A DNA stretch of 64,000 bases from Aporrectodea caliginosa (GCA_020284085.1 JACEVL010000484.1:62001-126000); one strand, 5' to 3'; positions 35,902-47,976 are shown, counted from the first letter of the stretch. Made by a program: numbers and translations. Notes: generated by a model not told the origin, from the letters alone.

Positions 35902-36180
35902 TGGGGCGCGGTGGTGTAGGGGTATGTTCGGTGCCTTGCAGCCGGAGAATCCACCTCAAAGGGGTATGTTTGGTGCCTTGCAGCCGGAGGGTTGCGGGTT
36001 CGAATCCACCTCAAGCCGCCGCGTAGGGACCCTGGGCAAGTCCTTCACTCGCAATTGCTCATGCGCTTCGGGCGTGAAACTCCGATTCAGTGTCCGCACT
36101 GTAGTCGGGAGCGCCTCTGAGTAGAAATCTTGAAGGGGCGCTATATAAATATCTGAAATGAATGAATGAATGAATGAATA
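35902..36180 (+). mobile_element. tRNA-derived SINE with LINE-type tail and duplicated head
   Basis: The head has an A-box-like TGGTGTAGGGGTA and a B-box GGTTCGAATCC (35997-36007), the split RNA polymerase III promoter of tRNA-derived SINEs. A core of about 100 bp is followed by a 3' part with GGGAGCGCCTCTGAGTAG, CTTGAAGGGGCGCTATATAA and a TGAA repeat tail, almost the same as the LINE tail at 62610-62685. The first part of the head is partially repeated (35920-35953 against 35961-36015), as if by template switching. Confidence 0.88.
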
Positions 36181-36759
36181 AAAACAGCAAAGATTGGAGT
36201 CTTTAACTTCAGAATCACATAAACTACTATTAAATCACACACAAAAACTGTTGAAAAATGTTTATTTCAAAAGTGTATACCATTGAATTTCAAGAAAAGG
36301 TTATTTTTAGCAAGTATTTGCCAACAACAGCCATAATTGATAGCCGTCGTTAGCACACGTGTTTATACACGTCTGACCATCTGTGTATGGCGGTAGGCCT
36401 ACCATATCTGTAGTGCAACCTAAGTATTGAAGTAAAATAATTCTGCCATTTTTACATCACGTCATCGTTTAGAAAGGTGTGACTTATAGTCCAGAAAATA
36501 TGGCAACTTGTTTCTGGGTAAAACACATAAAACTCCATAATTTATTTGCTTGTCTACAGTGTTGGATCAATTTTCAAATATTGATAACTGAACACAGAAA
36601 TGAAAACCCAGAAAGAAAATGTTTTCAATATGATAAGGAAAATCAAGTTCTACAGTATAAGGCAACTGTTTAATATAAAAGAGGTAAAAATAATGAGCAC
36701 TATAATATACCTCTCTTTTACTCCTAAAGCTGCAAACTCTATAGCTCATACCTTTGTCT

Positions 36760-37290
36760 AGTTGGCTCGACAACTGTTCCTCAATATATGTTGGTCTTCC
36801 GCAGCTACGCATTGAGCACGTGAAGCGGGGATGCGCTCAGCCATCGCTTGATTTGAGTCCACATTGGGGTGGAACACTTGTGTCCGACTGTATGAGGGAT
36901 ATGTTGCAGTGGCTCCCAATACCCCAACGTATTATTACCAATTCTCTGCCTTTGTTTGGCACTGTTTACTTGCTGTTTACTCGCCTGCCTATGTACACGA
37001 ACTCAGCTGACGTGCTTCGACCAGCACCGGTTGCCGACCCTTCCCTCTGCAGTCCACAGTGACTTGCTTCAAGTTGCTTGTCCCCATTGCAGGCACTTCC
37101 ATCATGCAACACTGGGCTTTCTCTGTTGTGGGCCAAACCACCTGGAATGGCCTTCCACTGAAGCTCCGTCTCCTACCTAGGACAAACCATCTGTATCTAT
37201 CCGTATCTGTATCTATCCATAAAAACTGTTCTCTTTAGGTGTGGTTGGGCCAGGAGCACCTCTGAGTAGGTATCTTGAAGGGGCCTTAGC
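36760..37290 (+). mobile_element. L2-like LINE 3' end (same family as 60807)
   Basis: The plus strand has MLQWLPIPQRI, PPGMAFH and a tail GGAGCACCTCTGAGTAGGTA then CTTGAAGGGG, matching the 60807-62685 element and the SINE tail. Frames are broken. Confidence 0.7.
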
Positions 37291-37559
37291 TATTGACCAA
37301 GAATAATGCCAAGTCTCACACAGTCGTAGAGAGTGTGATGTCAAGAAAAGGCCAGTGAAGGGCAGAAAGATCAATTTTAGATATTTGAATCCAACCGCCA
37401 AGCCAAATAAATTATCAGAATTCAATCGAAGATGGTTTGAGGACATCCAAGCAGCCAGGGTAGGGCCTCTGATGCATGCACAACCTGGTCACTACAGTAG
37501 CTGTTGCAGCAGCCATGCCATGAACATCTGGTCTGGGTGACGTCAGCATGTTGATGAGA

Positions 37560-38130
37560 GGTAACCAGTATCTCGAGTAGAATGCAACTCGAGTCAGCTG
37601 CATAAAGAATATAAAGAAGCAGAGCTAAGACAGATCTCTGTGGGAGACCAAAAAGTATAGGGAACCAAAGAGAACAGGTAGGCCTGAAGATACAAGCCTG
37701 TGAGCAGTCAGAGAAGGAGTGGATTCAACTGAGTCCCAAGACACCAAAAGAAGTCTCCCAGCACTGTAGAAGAATAGAATAATCTACGATGTCAAAAGTG
37801 GCACTAACATCAAAAAGAGCCAGCAACGTTACCTGTCTTTGAACAGTGAGTAGGCACATAGTAAGTGTTTCCATAGAACGAAATCTACAGAATCCCAACT
37901 GGTGGGGAGGTAAAAGGGAGTTAGATTCAAGGTAGGGCATCATTTGGGAACAGACAACTCTTTCAGATAGTTTGGACAGATAGGATAAATTTGAGATCAG
38001 TCGGTAATTACCTATGATGGCAGGATCAAGCCCAGGGGGTTTCAGAGATGGAAGCCCACTTCTGAGAGCTAGGGAGTATACCTCACTCATAGAAATACAA
38101 CATAACAACTGGCAATAAGTCAGCAATGAA
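37560..38130 (-). mobile_element. L2-like LINE RT fragment
   Basis: The minus strand (38126 down) reads SLKPPGLDPAIIGNYRLISN, LSYLSKLSERVV, LLPPHQLGF and LLALFDVSATFDIVDYSILL, the RT blocks before the catalytic box. The rest is missing. It lies about 200 bp left of the MULE. Confidence 0.78.
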
Positions 38131-38332
38131 GTACTTTATAAGAAAAGGTGGTAATGTATCAAGTTGACTCCATCAACTGGCGATGAAGCACCTCAGCAGA
38201 AAACGGTTGCCAACACAACAGCTGGCAATTCATCAGAGGGAAGGAAGGAAGGAGCGGAGATCCCTCTGTGGAGAGACGAACAGAAGCCACTTTGTCATGC
38301 GTTGAATCCATATAGGTAGTAGATGTCAAAAC

Positions 38333-40402
38333 GACAAAATGTCACCTGACAAAATGTCGCCGACAAAATGTCATCGACAAAATGTCATGGGATTAATTTA
38401 CCCTAAAGAAGAATCCACTCAGGGTAATATGCGACCAAAAACAATCGAAGCAAAAGCAAATAAAAGGTGAAATATGTGCAGTAGACCAGGATTGAAAGGT
38501 AACTGCATTACAAAGGACCTAACCGGCTTCAAAGAAGAAGCCGCTCGGGACAAGAAGTTTGAAAAGTTCACAGCACTACAAAGGATCAGTGGACATCAAA
38601 GACAAAGCAAATGCTGAACTGATATTGAGTAAGCCAATAAGTAAACGACCATGTCTAACGACTGCAGTTTTTACCCCTATATAAGTAGCCCATTTAAACA
38701 TGAAATCATTCTTCGCTTACGACGGATATCGTTCAGACGTTCAACATGCTAGAATTCGTGATGTCACAGAAAGGAACGCGAAAGCTGGTAGTATCCGGAT
38801 TTCTCTTCACAAAGAATTCTGGGGGCGCAGATGGAAAAGAATTGTGGCGATGTGAGAAGAGATCATGCAGAGCCCGTATTCACACGCAAGGCGACGACAT
38901 AATCGCTGAAATGGGAACTCATAACCACACAATTGTTCATGGTCAACTTGAGGTCGAGAGAGCACATGGCAACATGAAACGACGAGCCGAGGTCTCCGAA
39001 GAAGCTACGAGATCGATAGTCCAGAATGAACTTCTGAATGTACCTGCGACAGCCGCTCATCTTCTTCCCAAACGATTAACTCTTTCCCGCGATGTTCAGC
39101 GCCATCGCCAGAATAATGGACCGAATGATTTAGATGACATTTCCAACTACATGCTTACTCAAAGCGGCCAACCCTTCATCCGCCTTCAAACCGACGACAT
39201 GATCATCTTCGCAGCTGACTCTGATTTGGAATTTCTTTCACGATCCAAGCATTGGTTTGCTGATGGAACTTTCAAAGTCTGTCCTAGAGGGTATGATCAA
39301 ATGTACACAATTCATGGTTTCATAAATGGAGAAATATTTCCTGCTGTCTACGCGCTGTTGAATGCAAGATCTCAGCGTATATACACCCGTTTCTTACAGG
39401 CAGTGCTGTCTCTCAAGACAGGTCTTCACCCAGAATCTGTTGTCATTGACTTCGAACTGGCAGCAATTCTAGCGTTCCAAGGGACCTATCCATCAGCCTC
39501 AATAAATGGGTGCATGTTTCATTTTGGACAGTGCATTTGGAGGAAGGTACAAAGTGAACGCTTAGCAACGCGATATCGAGATGAACCTGATTTTGCAATG
39601 AACACCAAACGTTTACTTGCACTTGCCTTCATCCCCCCGGCCGATGTCATCAGCACATTTGAAAACTTAACTGAACTACCAGTGTATCGTGACCTCGAAT
39701 GCATCATCAACTATCTTGAAGACAACTTCATTGGGCGACAGCGAAGGGGTTGGTGAGGACAACCAAGGTTTGGCATCGCACTTTGGAGCCAATACACGCG
39801 TGTACTGGAGAATTTGCCGCGAAGCAACAACGCCGTTGAAGGGTGGCACAATGCCCTCAACAACGTTGTTGGCTTTGCCCATCCGACAACAACGAAACTT
39901 GCGCGTAAGCTCCAGCAAGAACAACACAGTATGGAACTTCTGCGACGCCAACTGGAACTTGGAGTTCAACCAGGAAAGAAGAAGAAGGCATATGTAAGAA
40001 TCAGCGAAGCTCTCCACACTATCGTTACAGACTACAGCAACAGAGACTCCATTGCCTATTTGGGGGACATTGCCACAGTTCTGAATATAAATGTTGTATG
40101 AACATTTCAATCAGAATTATACTCGCTTGACAGACATTATTATTCAGCGTTGTATTGGTATTCAGTAAGCTGATTTTGCTGTTTTTGACTATAACAATTT
40201 TTTTAGAGTTTTCTTACCATCAAAAAGGTGTTGTTACAATCACTTGACACTACTATTAACCTTTTTAGTAGATTTTGCTTTTGAAATTATCAATTAATAA
40301 AACTATCGCTTATTTACTGATTTATACTTATGACATTTTGTCAGGTGACATTTTGTCGTTATGACATTTTGTCGGCGACATTTTGTCGCATGACATTTTG
40401 TC
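38333..40402 (+). mobile_element. MULE-type DNA transposon with repeat-array ends
   Basis: About 2.07 kb. The left end has four GACAAAATGTC units (38333, 38348, 38361, 38375). The right end has five inverted units GACATTTTGTC (40332, 40347, 40363, 40377, 40392) about 15 bp apart. Spacers such as ACCT and GCC occur at both ends, so the two arrays form inverted repeats. Inside is a FLYWCH/MULE transposase. I could not settle the target duplication. It lies in the MICU intron between exons C and D, next to a LINE fragment. Confidence 0.88.
38746..40101 (+). pseudogene. FLYWCH-MULE transposase, one in-frame stop
   Basis: Residues 1-65 form a FLYWCH-type zinc-binding domain (VSGFLFTKN, LWRCEKRSCRARI, THNH). 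The MULE transposase core follows: WFADGTFKVCP with a catalytic Asp, VVIDFELAAILAF, and CMFHFGQCIWRKVQ with the C-x-x-H-F signature. The frame meets TGA at 39754-39756 and then continues in the same frame through LPRSNNAVEGWHNALNN, another MULE block, to a stop at 40099-40101. It is therefore a single nonsense change in an otherwise full-length 452-codon frame, perhaps CGA to TGA decay. The first Met at 38746 follows a 400-bp leader. Confidence 0.9.
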
Positions 40403-40924
40403 AGGCCACCAGTGCAACATGGTGCTGAAGATTCATGTCTACATTCACACTTGGTGCAGTCAGCAACAAACATGGTGAAAGGTTTCACCAGGACCTTGGG
40501 ACAATGGAAAACAGCACTAGGGCAACTTGGACAGTGAAATGAGATGCATTAAATGCTGAATACAAACAAAATTAGCAACAAAACAATTTTAGCTCAGTTG
40601 AGCCAATGCAATAAGTCAGCATCAGTGTGCAATTAAGCATGCCAAACTGAAAAACTTTAATTTCACATTTCTCCAAATTCCTATGTGATGCAGACAATCT
40701 GAAATTATATTTGTGTTCAGCTTGAAGCCACTAATCATAATCACAAAACATTTTTCAGTAGGCAGAACTTTTTAAAAATTTGTTGTTCAGTGTTATCTTC
40801 TAATTAATGCATGCTGCTGCTGTCCAGTGCTGCTTTTAAACAGGCATAATTAAACAATAGGCTGGCACAGAGAGTACTGCGCTGATGCAGCACTATAAAA
40901 TGTCTAGGCTCTCTTGACGCAGTG

Positions 40925-41282
40925 CTCTATTATTATTATTATTATTATTATTATTACTAAATTTGTAACTCGCGCACGTTCACACTGAAATGTGAATCTC
41001 AGGTGCGGATTGTTAGCCACCAGGAGAAGATGCAGTTAGATATCCAAGTGCTTGAAAGCCAAGCAGAAATAGTGAGTTTTTAGCTCCTTGTTGAAGGAAG
41101 TGAATTTGACTACAAAGATAGAGTGGTAGTCGATTCCATTCCTTGGGGCAGGGCATGGAATGCACGCGAGCCCATAACCGTGCAGCACAACGTGGCCAAG
41201 GAGTTTTGGATGCGTTACAGATTTTTGAGCTCGAGGGACCCACAAAAACCGAATTAGCATAATCAAGTCCATAATCTATCAC
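40925..41282 (-). mobile_element. LINE 3' end with (ATT)n tail beside exon C
   Basis: An inverted relative of 9780-10205. The plus strand starts with TTATTATTATT (about 40929-40956), then CAGGAGAAGATGCAGTTAGA and TATCCAAGTGCTTG. The minus strand includes PRNGIDYHSIFVVKFTSF. It ends about 60 nt from the exon C donor. Confidence 0.75.
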
Positions 41283-41341
41283 AATGTATTGCTATATAAA
41301 TTTCTCATTACAATTACAGTTACTGACTGATAAATGGTAAC

Positions 41342-41450
41342 CTTCGGATATTGGGTGATCAGCATAGGTGTAGATTCTTAAAGCCAATGCAAAATCATCC
41401 AAGTTGTTAAGGAATTGACAGAACTCTTTAAAATCAGCAAATGTTATTCC
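41342..41450 (-). CDS. MICU3: MICU exon C (C-lobe linker)
   Basis: 109-bp exon, phase 0 in and phase 1 out, encoding GITFADFKEFCQFLNNLDDF followed by ALALRIYTYADHPISE and the first base of a Val codon. The FxxFLNNLxDFAxAL pattern is diagnostic for MICU2/3 proteins. The acceptor is TTTTCAG and the donor GAAG|GTTACC. A minus-strand LINE 3' end lies about 60 nt downstream of the donor (40925-41282). Confidence 0.9.
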
Positions 41451-42239
41451 CTGAAAATAAAAATAATGAAATTCAAGACACTGGTTCAGTCTGAGCAAAT
41501 GACTCAGCAGCTACCAGAGTCATCCATACTTGTATCAGCATAACATCTTACTTTGAACAGTAAGAAATAGCAACAGCAGTAATGCTGTCATCATCATTTA
41601 CCTACTAATGATTCCAACTTAATATTGATAGTGACTTATTACCTTAAACACACATAAATTTCAATTTAGAGGATTTTTACATCAACATGCCATATTGCAC
41701 CTTTAACATACAAAGTTCTTATGATGTTCAACTGGGTAGGCACTGGAGTCCATAACCGGAATTTGAAATTTCACTGGACTGGATTTCCAGAAAACAACTG
41801 ACTGTTTAAAGCCTTTGCTTGAATACTAATATGTTTTAAAAGATTTCTTTTGGTGTGCTGTCAGAAAACCTGTTAATCCAGTTGATATAATAAAATTTGC
41901 ATTTTTAAACAACATTCCAATGTGACAAACCTAGAAATAGATAAAAATAAAAATTGATTCAGATCCACTCTATTCCAGTGCTTAGTAGGGCCATCTATCT
42001 AGTGATCCATCATTTAAGTATTTGGTTGCAACTTTCTAAAGTGGCAAAGTGATTGAAATGTTAATTAATTCATTGGAACCGGATTATTAAGTAACTTACA
42101 CCTGTTGTATACAACTGACTTTTTGTATTGTATTGTATTGTATTTTCGTTTATTCAAAACTGGCTGTCATAACGCAGCCAACGACAAAAGTGCGTAACTT
42201 ATTGTAATTATAAAGGAGCTAAGACTAATTATAGATATG

Positions 42240-42800
42240 GATAATGTTCAAATCTATACTGGATAAAAGTATTGGATTTGCTCCTGAATTGATTACCTGC
42301 AACTCTCTCCTGGCTACCGTTCCAAAAGTTCGTCTTTCCCCTCTCCAGTGTGTTCTAAATGCAATGGCCAGACAAATAGCCCAACTTCCTCACTCGTCCT
42401 ACATCTCCTCTTTGATGTTTGATCACCTGCACTGGCTCCCCTTACTGCTCAAATTCAGATTAAGTTTCTTACTTTAATTTACCGGTCTTACTCTGGCCTA
42501 GCGCCCAAGTATCTACGTGACCACATCTACCTGCCGACTTCAGCCTCCTCTCTTCATCCATTATGCTCACTTGAACGGCATGACCTCCTCGTCCTGCGGG
42601 CAAGGACTGCTATGGCCAAAACTCAAGCTTTTGCCTTCATTGGTCCTGCACTATGGGATCAGCTCTCTCCATCGACACGTTCTTCACTGTTGACTGATAC
42701 TCCAAGTGCCTCTTTCCTCTGGGTCTTTCACACTGGGAGCGCCTCTGATTGTTGTGCATTGCAAGGGGCGCTTTATAAATATATAGATACAATACAATAC
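42240..42800 (+). mobile_element. L2-like LINE 3' end with ATACA tail
   Basis: The plus strand reads TVPKVRLSPLQCVLNAMARQ, LMFDHLHWLPLLLKFRL, SGLAPKYLRDHI, AFAFIGPALWDQLSPSTRSS and ends GGGGCGCTTTATAAATATA with ATACAATACA repeats. Typical C-terminal blocks, 5' truncated. Confidence 0.82.
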
Positions 42801-43986
42801 AATTATGCAAACAGCAAAATTCAACAAACAAACATACAACAAACAAACATTATTCAGATACAAATACAGATTTGCAAACTCATATTTCCAAATTCCTGAC
42901 AATGCTACTGATACAAATAGCCTCTCAGTATGGCCATAACATTTGATGGGACCCAAAAGGGTCCATATTGGTCCCAAGAGGGCAGCATTGTCCCATAAGA
43001 ACCTCATTTGGGTATGCTGGCCATTTAAAAATTTGCCAAATTGTGGAACCTGCCAAGATACAAATTTGCCAATAGCGCTGTCAACGAGCCCCCAAATACC
43101 TGGGGCTCCGTTCATAGAGTCAGGCCCGGGCCCTTAAATCAATACCCGAAACCTGAAGAAGCATAATACGGTAAGTGGGTCTAAGTTTTAAAAGCTTTGT
43201 CCTCTTCCGCTGTGGAATAACAGACATTGTTGTGTGTGAAACTTTGCAGTTGAACCTGTATGTGCTAGCTACAGTGGCAGATTAGCCATCGACGCAGCTC
43301 TGATATAAAAAGGGTTATAATACAGAGGTCTTTGAAGGAGCCTATAGACTGTTAGCTGACCTCTTATATATAACTAAGTTCAGCTCAACGACCTCTTATA
43401 TATAACGTAATGCATATATTTAATAAAATACGGTCTTCTGCACAACATAATCTTCCTTTCTAAGATTGGTTACTCACTCACTCTGTCTTGGTCGCCAATC
43501 TGCCATTGCTGTATTGAGAAGTTTATCAGAATCTATTCCAGTGTTTTGTGTATTTAACTGTCTAATCACGTCAGTGCATGTAACTTCCAATTTTTTTAAT
43601 AAAACATGCATCAGTTATTATCGTAGTTGTTAAAACCGTTTTTTTTCGTTTTTTATTTTTCCTCACGTTTTTTTCATTTTTTTTTATGTAACTTTATTTG
43701 TTTATTTACTCTCTGTTATTATTTGTCTAATTTCATACTCACTTACATCCGCATTCTCTATTTTATGAAGGCGTTCTGCCATCTCCGACTGGCCCTCTAT
43801 AAATTGTGACTGTCTATCATTCAATGTTTCTTGGTTTTCCCTAAAGGTACTGCATAAATTGGGACTGTCTTTCCGTCACCAATACTAGGCTTTCAGTAAC
43901 TGTGCTAAGTTGTCCTAGTACCAGATCCAAAGCAGAGGTAGGCCTAGCTTGAGAAGGCATAGGCATTTGCCAACAAAAAATAAAGG
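42801..43986. other. MICU intron C/B, unremarkable part
   Basis: Mixed AT-rich DNA without a recognised element. T-rich at 43640-43690. Confidence 0.45.
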
Positions 43987-44109
43987 TGTGTTTCCGGTAA
44001 CAGAGGTTTACCAAATTGGGTAGGTAGGAAAATTATTATTTTTTTAAATATTTTTATGCAATGCTATAATAAAAAGGCAATTTGAAGGCACAAAAACTGC
44101 ATGCTGTAC

Positions 44110-44940
44110 AGGTGATTGTACAGAAGTTCTTGCTAAGGAGTGTGGTTGCTAAGGAAACTTATTGCTAAGGAGAGTGTTAAGTGTTAAGGAGCAAGGTTGC
44201 TAAGGATGACATTTGCTAAGGAGACTGGTTGCTAAGGAGGGCGGTTGCTAAGGAGTGTGATTGTACAGGAGACTGGTTACTAAGGAGGCTGGTTGCAAGG
44301 AGACTGGCTACTAAGGAAACTAACTGCTAAGGAGGGGATCTAAGGAAGGCGGTTGTTAACGATGTAAAGGCTGACTTTAAAACTGGATGCTATGGAAAAT
44401 AGTTGCTAAGGATGGCAGTTGCCAAAGAAGTTGATTGCCAAGGAGACTGGTTGATACGGAGGTTGGATATTAAGGAGGCTGATCTCTAAAGCAGTTGAGG
44501 CTGTTAATTGTGATGCTGGTTGCTTATAAGGCTGGTTGCTAAGGAAACTGGTTGCTAAGGAGGCTGGTAGCTAAGGAGTAAGGACGGTTTATAAATAGGC
44601 TGAGGCTTGTTGCTAAGGATGCTGACGCTGACCTTGAGGCTGGTTGCTAAGAAGGTAGTCTGCTAAGAAGGCTGTTTGCTGAAAAAAGACGGCTGCAAAG
44701 GAGGGTGGTTGATAAAGGAGAGGTTGTTAAGGAGGATGGTTGGTAGAATCTGGTTGCCCAAGAGGCTGGTTGCTAAATGGGCTGGTTGCTGGAGGCTGAG
44801 TCTGACGTTGAAACTGGGTGTCTAAAAGTTGGCAGGCTGACATTGAGACTGCCTGCAACGAAGGTTGGTTGCTAAGGAAGGTTGCTAAGGTTAAATTTTA
44901 TGGAGGTCGGGTGCTAAGGAGGCCAGTTGCTAAGGAGGCT
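44110..44940. repeat. degenerate GGTTGCTAAGGAG(GCT) array
   Basis: About 40 imperfect units of roughly 13-20 bp with the core GTTGCTAAGGA, irregularly spaced and heavily mutated. It is not coding in any frame. The unit resembles the GTTGC half of an RFX X-box, which may be chance. Confidence 0.8.
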
Positions 44941-44985
44941 TTTCTTGCACAATGGTAGTACGATAATCGTAGATATTACTGATAT

Positions 44986-46461
44986 GGGGGTCATTGCATA
45001 ATTACGTAGCGCCGAAAATGACCGTTTTTGACCCACCCACCCTGTAACGCTTCGCTTTAACGTTTCCCTAGACCCACCCACCCACCCACCCCAGTAGCGT
45101 TACGTAATTATTGGTACGAAAAATCATTTTAGATTTACTATGTGAAAGCGCAAATAATTCATATTTTATAGCGAATTTTATATGGTATGTGAATTTGACA
45201 GTAGGCCTAAAATATACATAATGTTTTATTTATATAAATGACAGTCATGTTTGAAATGCAATTTTGTTTTTTTAAGTTTTACGTTAAGAGTTAAAAGTTT
45301 TACACACTGCTGAAAAGTGTCATGGACTAAATTGCTTATTAATAATTAATCAAAAGTAAGATGAACTAATTATTTGCTTATTTGTCTTAGCACTTCGATA
45401 AATTATTAATACAAATATCACCCAGTTTTTGTCGGGCATCAATTTTAAATGTTTGAAATTCGTGTCCACGAAGTAAAATATGCTTTAAAGTGGTTGTTCG
45501 AGGTCAGGAATCCAAGGAGAATTACCACGTTGTTCCGACGGTAAAACTATGAAAGATCCAAACAAATTCGAACAGCGGTTTCTGGTTTGCCCAAACGGCA
45601 GAACAGATATGTTGATCTGAACTTCCGCTGATGCCTGCTACCGGATCATCTTCGGCTTCTTCTTCGGCACCTGTCGGTATTGGATCCTTCGGCGGCAGCT
45701 TATTAAACACTAACTATTGCGTGTTTTAGCCCGTTTTAACCCATAGTGGGACGCCCAAATAAAAGTTGAATATAAAATAATTAACACTAGAAAGTATTAA
45801 TATTTTATCAGGTATGCATTGCCTACTTATGGGCCAATATCGGCATCTTGGCAATTCCATAATTTTTTTATGGTGCTTACAGAGAAGTTGATGAACTGGA
45901 AGTTTTTATATTTTTTATATTTTTATTTTCGTGCTTCCTGAAAAGGCAGGGTTTTTTAAATAATGGAGTTTTATTTCTATTTTAATGTGGAATATAAGTC
46001 ATTGAGCATTTGGTCACCCATATATGTGCAAATATTGTTAATTCGGGTGCGGATGTGTTACACCAGAGGTAATATTTACACCGTCCCACTAGTGGGACGC
46101 TATGCACGAATGGGCGCATGTGGTTCTAGCATGCTAACTCTAGTCGAGTTCACACATAGTAGTGATTACAATGATAAAATCTCATAAATAGAAAGTTTGT
46201 CTATGTAGTCTCAGTATTCTAGTTGTAATTGTAATTGTAATTGAGCATTTATATAGCGCTACTCAGAAATTTAGAGGCGCCTCCGACCAAAGCTAACGTG
46301 TCATTCGATGTTAATTTAAAATTAATTTATAACTAAACTGTTGGTAAAAAGCGTTACGTAACGTTCAGCTCGACCCACCCACCCTCGTAACATTTCGTAA
46401 ACGTTTTCAGGACCCCACCCACCCACCCTCGAGAGTGTTACGTAACGTATGCATTGACCCC
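44986..46461. mobile_element. MITE with GGGGTCAATGCAT-type ends, TAT duplication
   Basis: The left GGGGGTCATTGCATAATTAC and right ending GTATGCATTGACCCC are inverted. The flanks are TAT on both sides (44983-44985, 46462-46464), fitting a 3-bp Harbinger-like duplication. Subterminal CGTTACG and CCCACCCACC motifs occur at both ends. The interior carries a diverged SINE/LINE tail (46240-46285) and a perfect 16-bp palindrome GTCCCACTAGTGGGAC (46083-46098). Confidence 0.72.
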
Positions 46462-46774
46462 TATATTGAATACAGTGGTGGCATTTGAAAAATAACCCTA
46501 GCGAAGTTACCGTGAGAAAATTAATCCCTCTGCCTGCGGATGTATTACCCCCCCCCCCCCACCCCAACGATCCGACGCCTGTTAAAAACTGACCATGGGA
46601 AACTTGTAGCCCGTTTATTGCTCTAATTAACGGTGCCCTTCTGGCAAGGAAAGCAATGTTATCAATGTCGCAAATCTGCACCTCTGGCACGCAGTTAAAT
46701 TCACGTGTCAAAAAGAAAAATTTTGTTAACAAAATTGCCTAAAAAAGTGATTTGGTCGCGTTACCGGAAACACA

Positions 46775-47976
46775 ACATTAATTTTTTTGGCCTTACCTCT
46801 TTAGTTTAAACTAATTCTAAGGAAGTTATAGAAGGCACAGTAGGCACTGGTCACAATCTCCAAGCTTCATTTTATAGCCGTATCTCTCGGGTTCTGTTGA
46901 ATTTGAGACAACGTCTTCACGATTCTCTTCTTCCTCCTTTCCTCACTTGATTTCAACAAGGAATTAGTCACTGACCTTGGGTGGTCTCAATTCCAAGAAA
47001 CCCTCCTCATCGATCATAGGTTTTTGAGCACCACAGCAATCTGTGAAGCAGCGAGTACAGTCACTTGTCCGTGTCTTTGCCCGTCTCTGTGTGTGTGTCT
47101 GTGTCTGTGACCCCAGTCGAAGAATTGTTTGTCAGTCAGCTATTCAAATTCAAATTTGCATGTAATGGAAGTCCGTAGGTTACACTGCTATCAACTTTTA
47201 GCCGTCGCATGTGATGACCTTTACGCTACGCGACAGTCTGTTACCCTGTATGGGTCTGCGGACGGCCAGTCATATATTTTAAGTGGCTCACCCGCGCACC
47301 CTAAACTCAACCGTCTTAGGATGGGCAAACATCTAGTATTTATATAATGTGCATCCCAAAGATTAGTCAGCTATTACCCGTTGAAAACGAAAGGTCTAGG
47401 CTCTGACCAAACATCCTCCACCCAACTGCATGGTCAGTGAATATGAAATCACTTACCCTCCACAGGTGGCTCAAATTGAGACAAAACAACAGTTGTCAGA
47501 AGTTCAAGAAAAATTGTGACAGTGTTCATATCTCTATGCATGAGATTGTTCTAATCTAATCTAATGACTTCTTTAGCGCCATTATCAGGCAAGATTGTTA
47601 TTAAAACGGAAACTGAAAGTTATGAGGGCATGGCTTTTTTTATTGTTTGGGCATATATTTTAAAATTTAACAATTTTTCACCAGCTCATTCAGAATTAAA
47701 TTCCTAACAAAGCTAATGTCATTATTTTCAAATTTAAAAAATCATCACACAATGTTTTTCGTTGAGTGAAAGTCAATAGCATATAGTTGAGGATAACAAC
47801 ATGATAACAGCAAGCAGTCCCAGTAGCAGTTCACTAACTAGATTTATACACATAAAAGAGGACATACCTCTGAAAAATTTGATGCTGAAAATATCTTTCT
47901 AGCTTAAATAATGAACGAGTCATGAGTAGTAGAACATGATAATGTTTTTAAGCAAAAACTAAAAATAATTCATAAG
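46775..47976. other. MICU intron C/B next to the duplication
   Basis: No exon found. A short minus-strand LINE 3' end with TAATC repeats lies at 47548-47590 (TCTAATCTAATCTAATGAC, then TTAGCGCC). Confidence 0.5.

Larger units (their letters stand above)
32076..36500 (+). mobile_element. pogo/Tigger-like DNA transposon with nested insertions
   Basis: Inverted ends CCGGACTATAAGTTAC (from about 32081) and GTGACTTATAGTCCAG (to about 36494) bracket a decayed CENP-B/Tigger-type transposase. Two LINE-derived insertions (32340-33290) and a SINE (35902-36180) are nested inside. The expected TA target duplication is not clear, so the outer borders are approximate. The element sits in the intron between MICU exons C and D. 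Confidence 0.72.
43987..46774. mobile_element. inverted-repeat-bounded region with a GGTTGCTAAGGAG array
   Basis: A perfect 15-bp inverted pair TGTGTTTCCGGTAAC (43987-44001) and GTTACCGGAAACACA (46760-46774) is 2.8 kb apart. The interval contains the degenerate GGTTGCTAAGGAG array and a separate MITE (44986-46461). It may be one large non-autonomous DNA transposon. No transposase or clear target duplication was seen. Confidence 0.45.

Noticed and set aside
45522..45710. 62-codon acidic frame (KDPIPTGAEEEAEDDPVAG) as an exon
   Set aside because: It lies inside a MITE, does not match the MICU family, and no splice context or second copy supports it.
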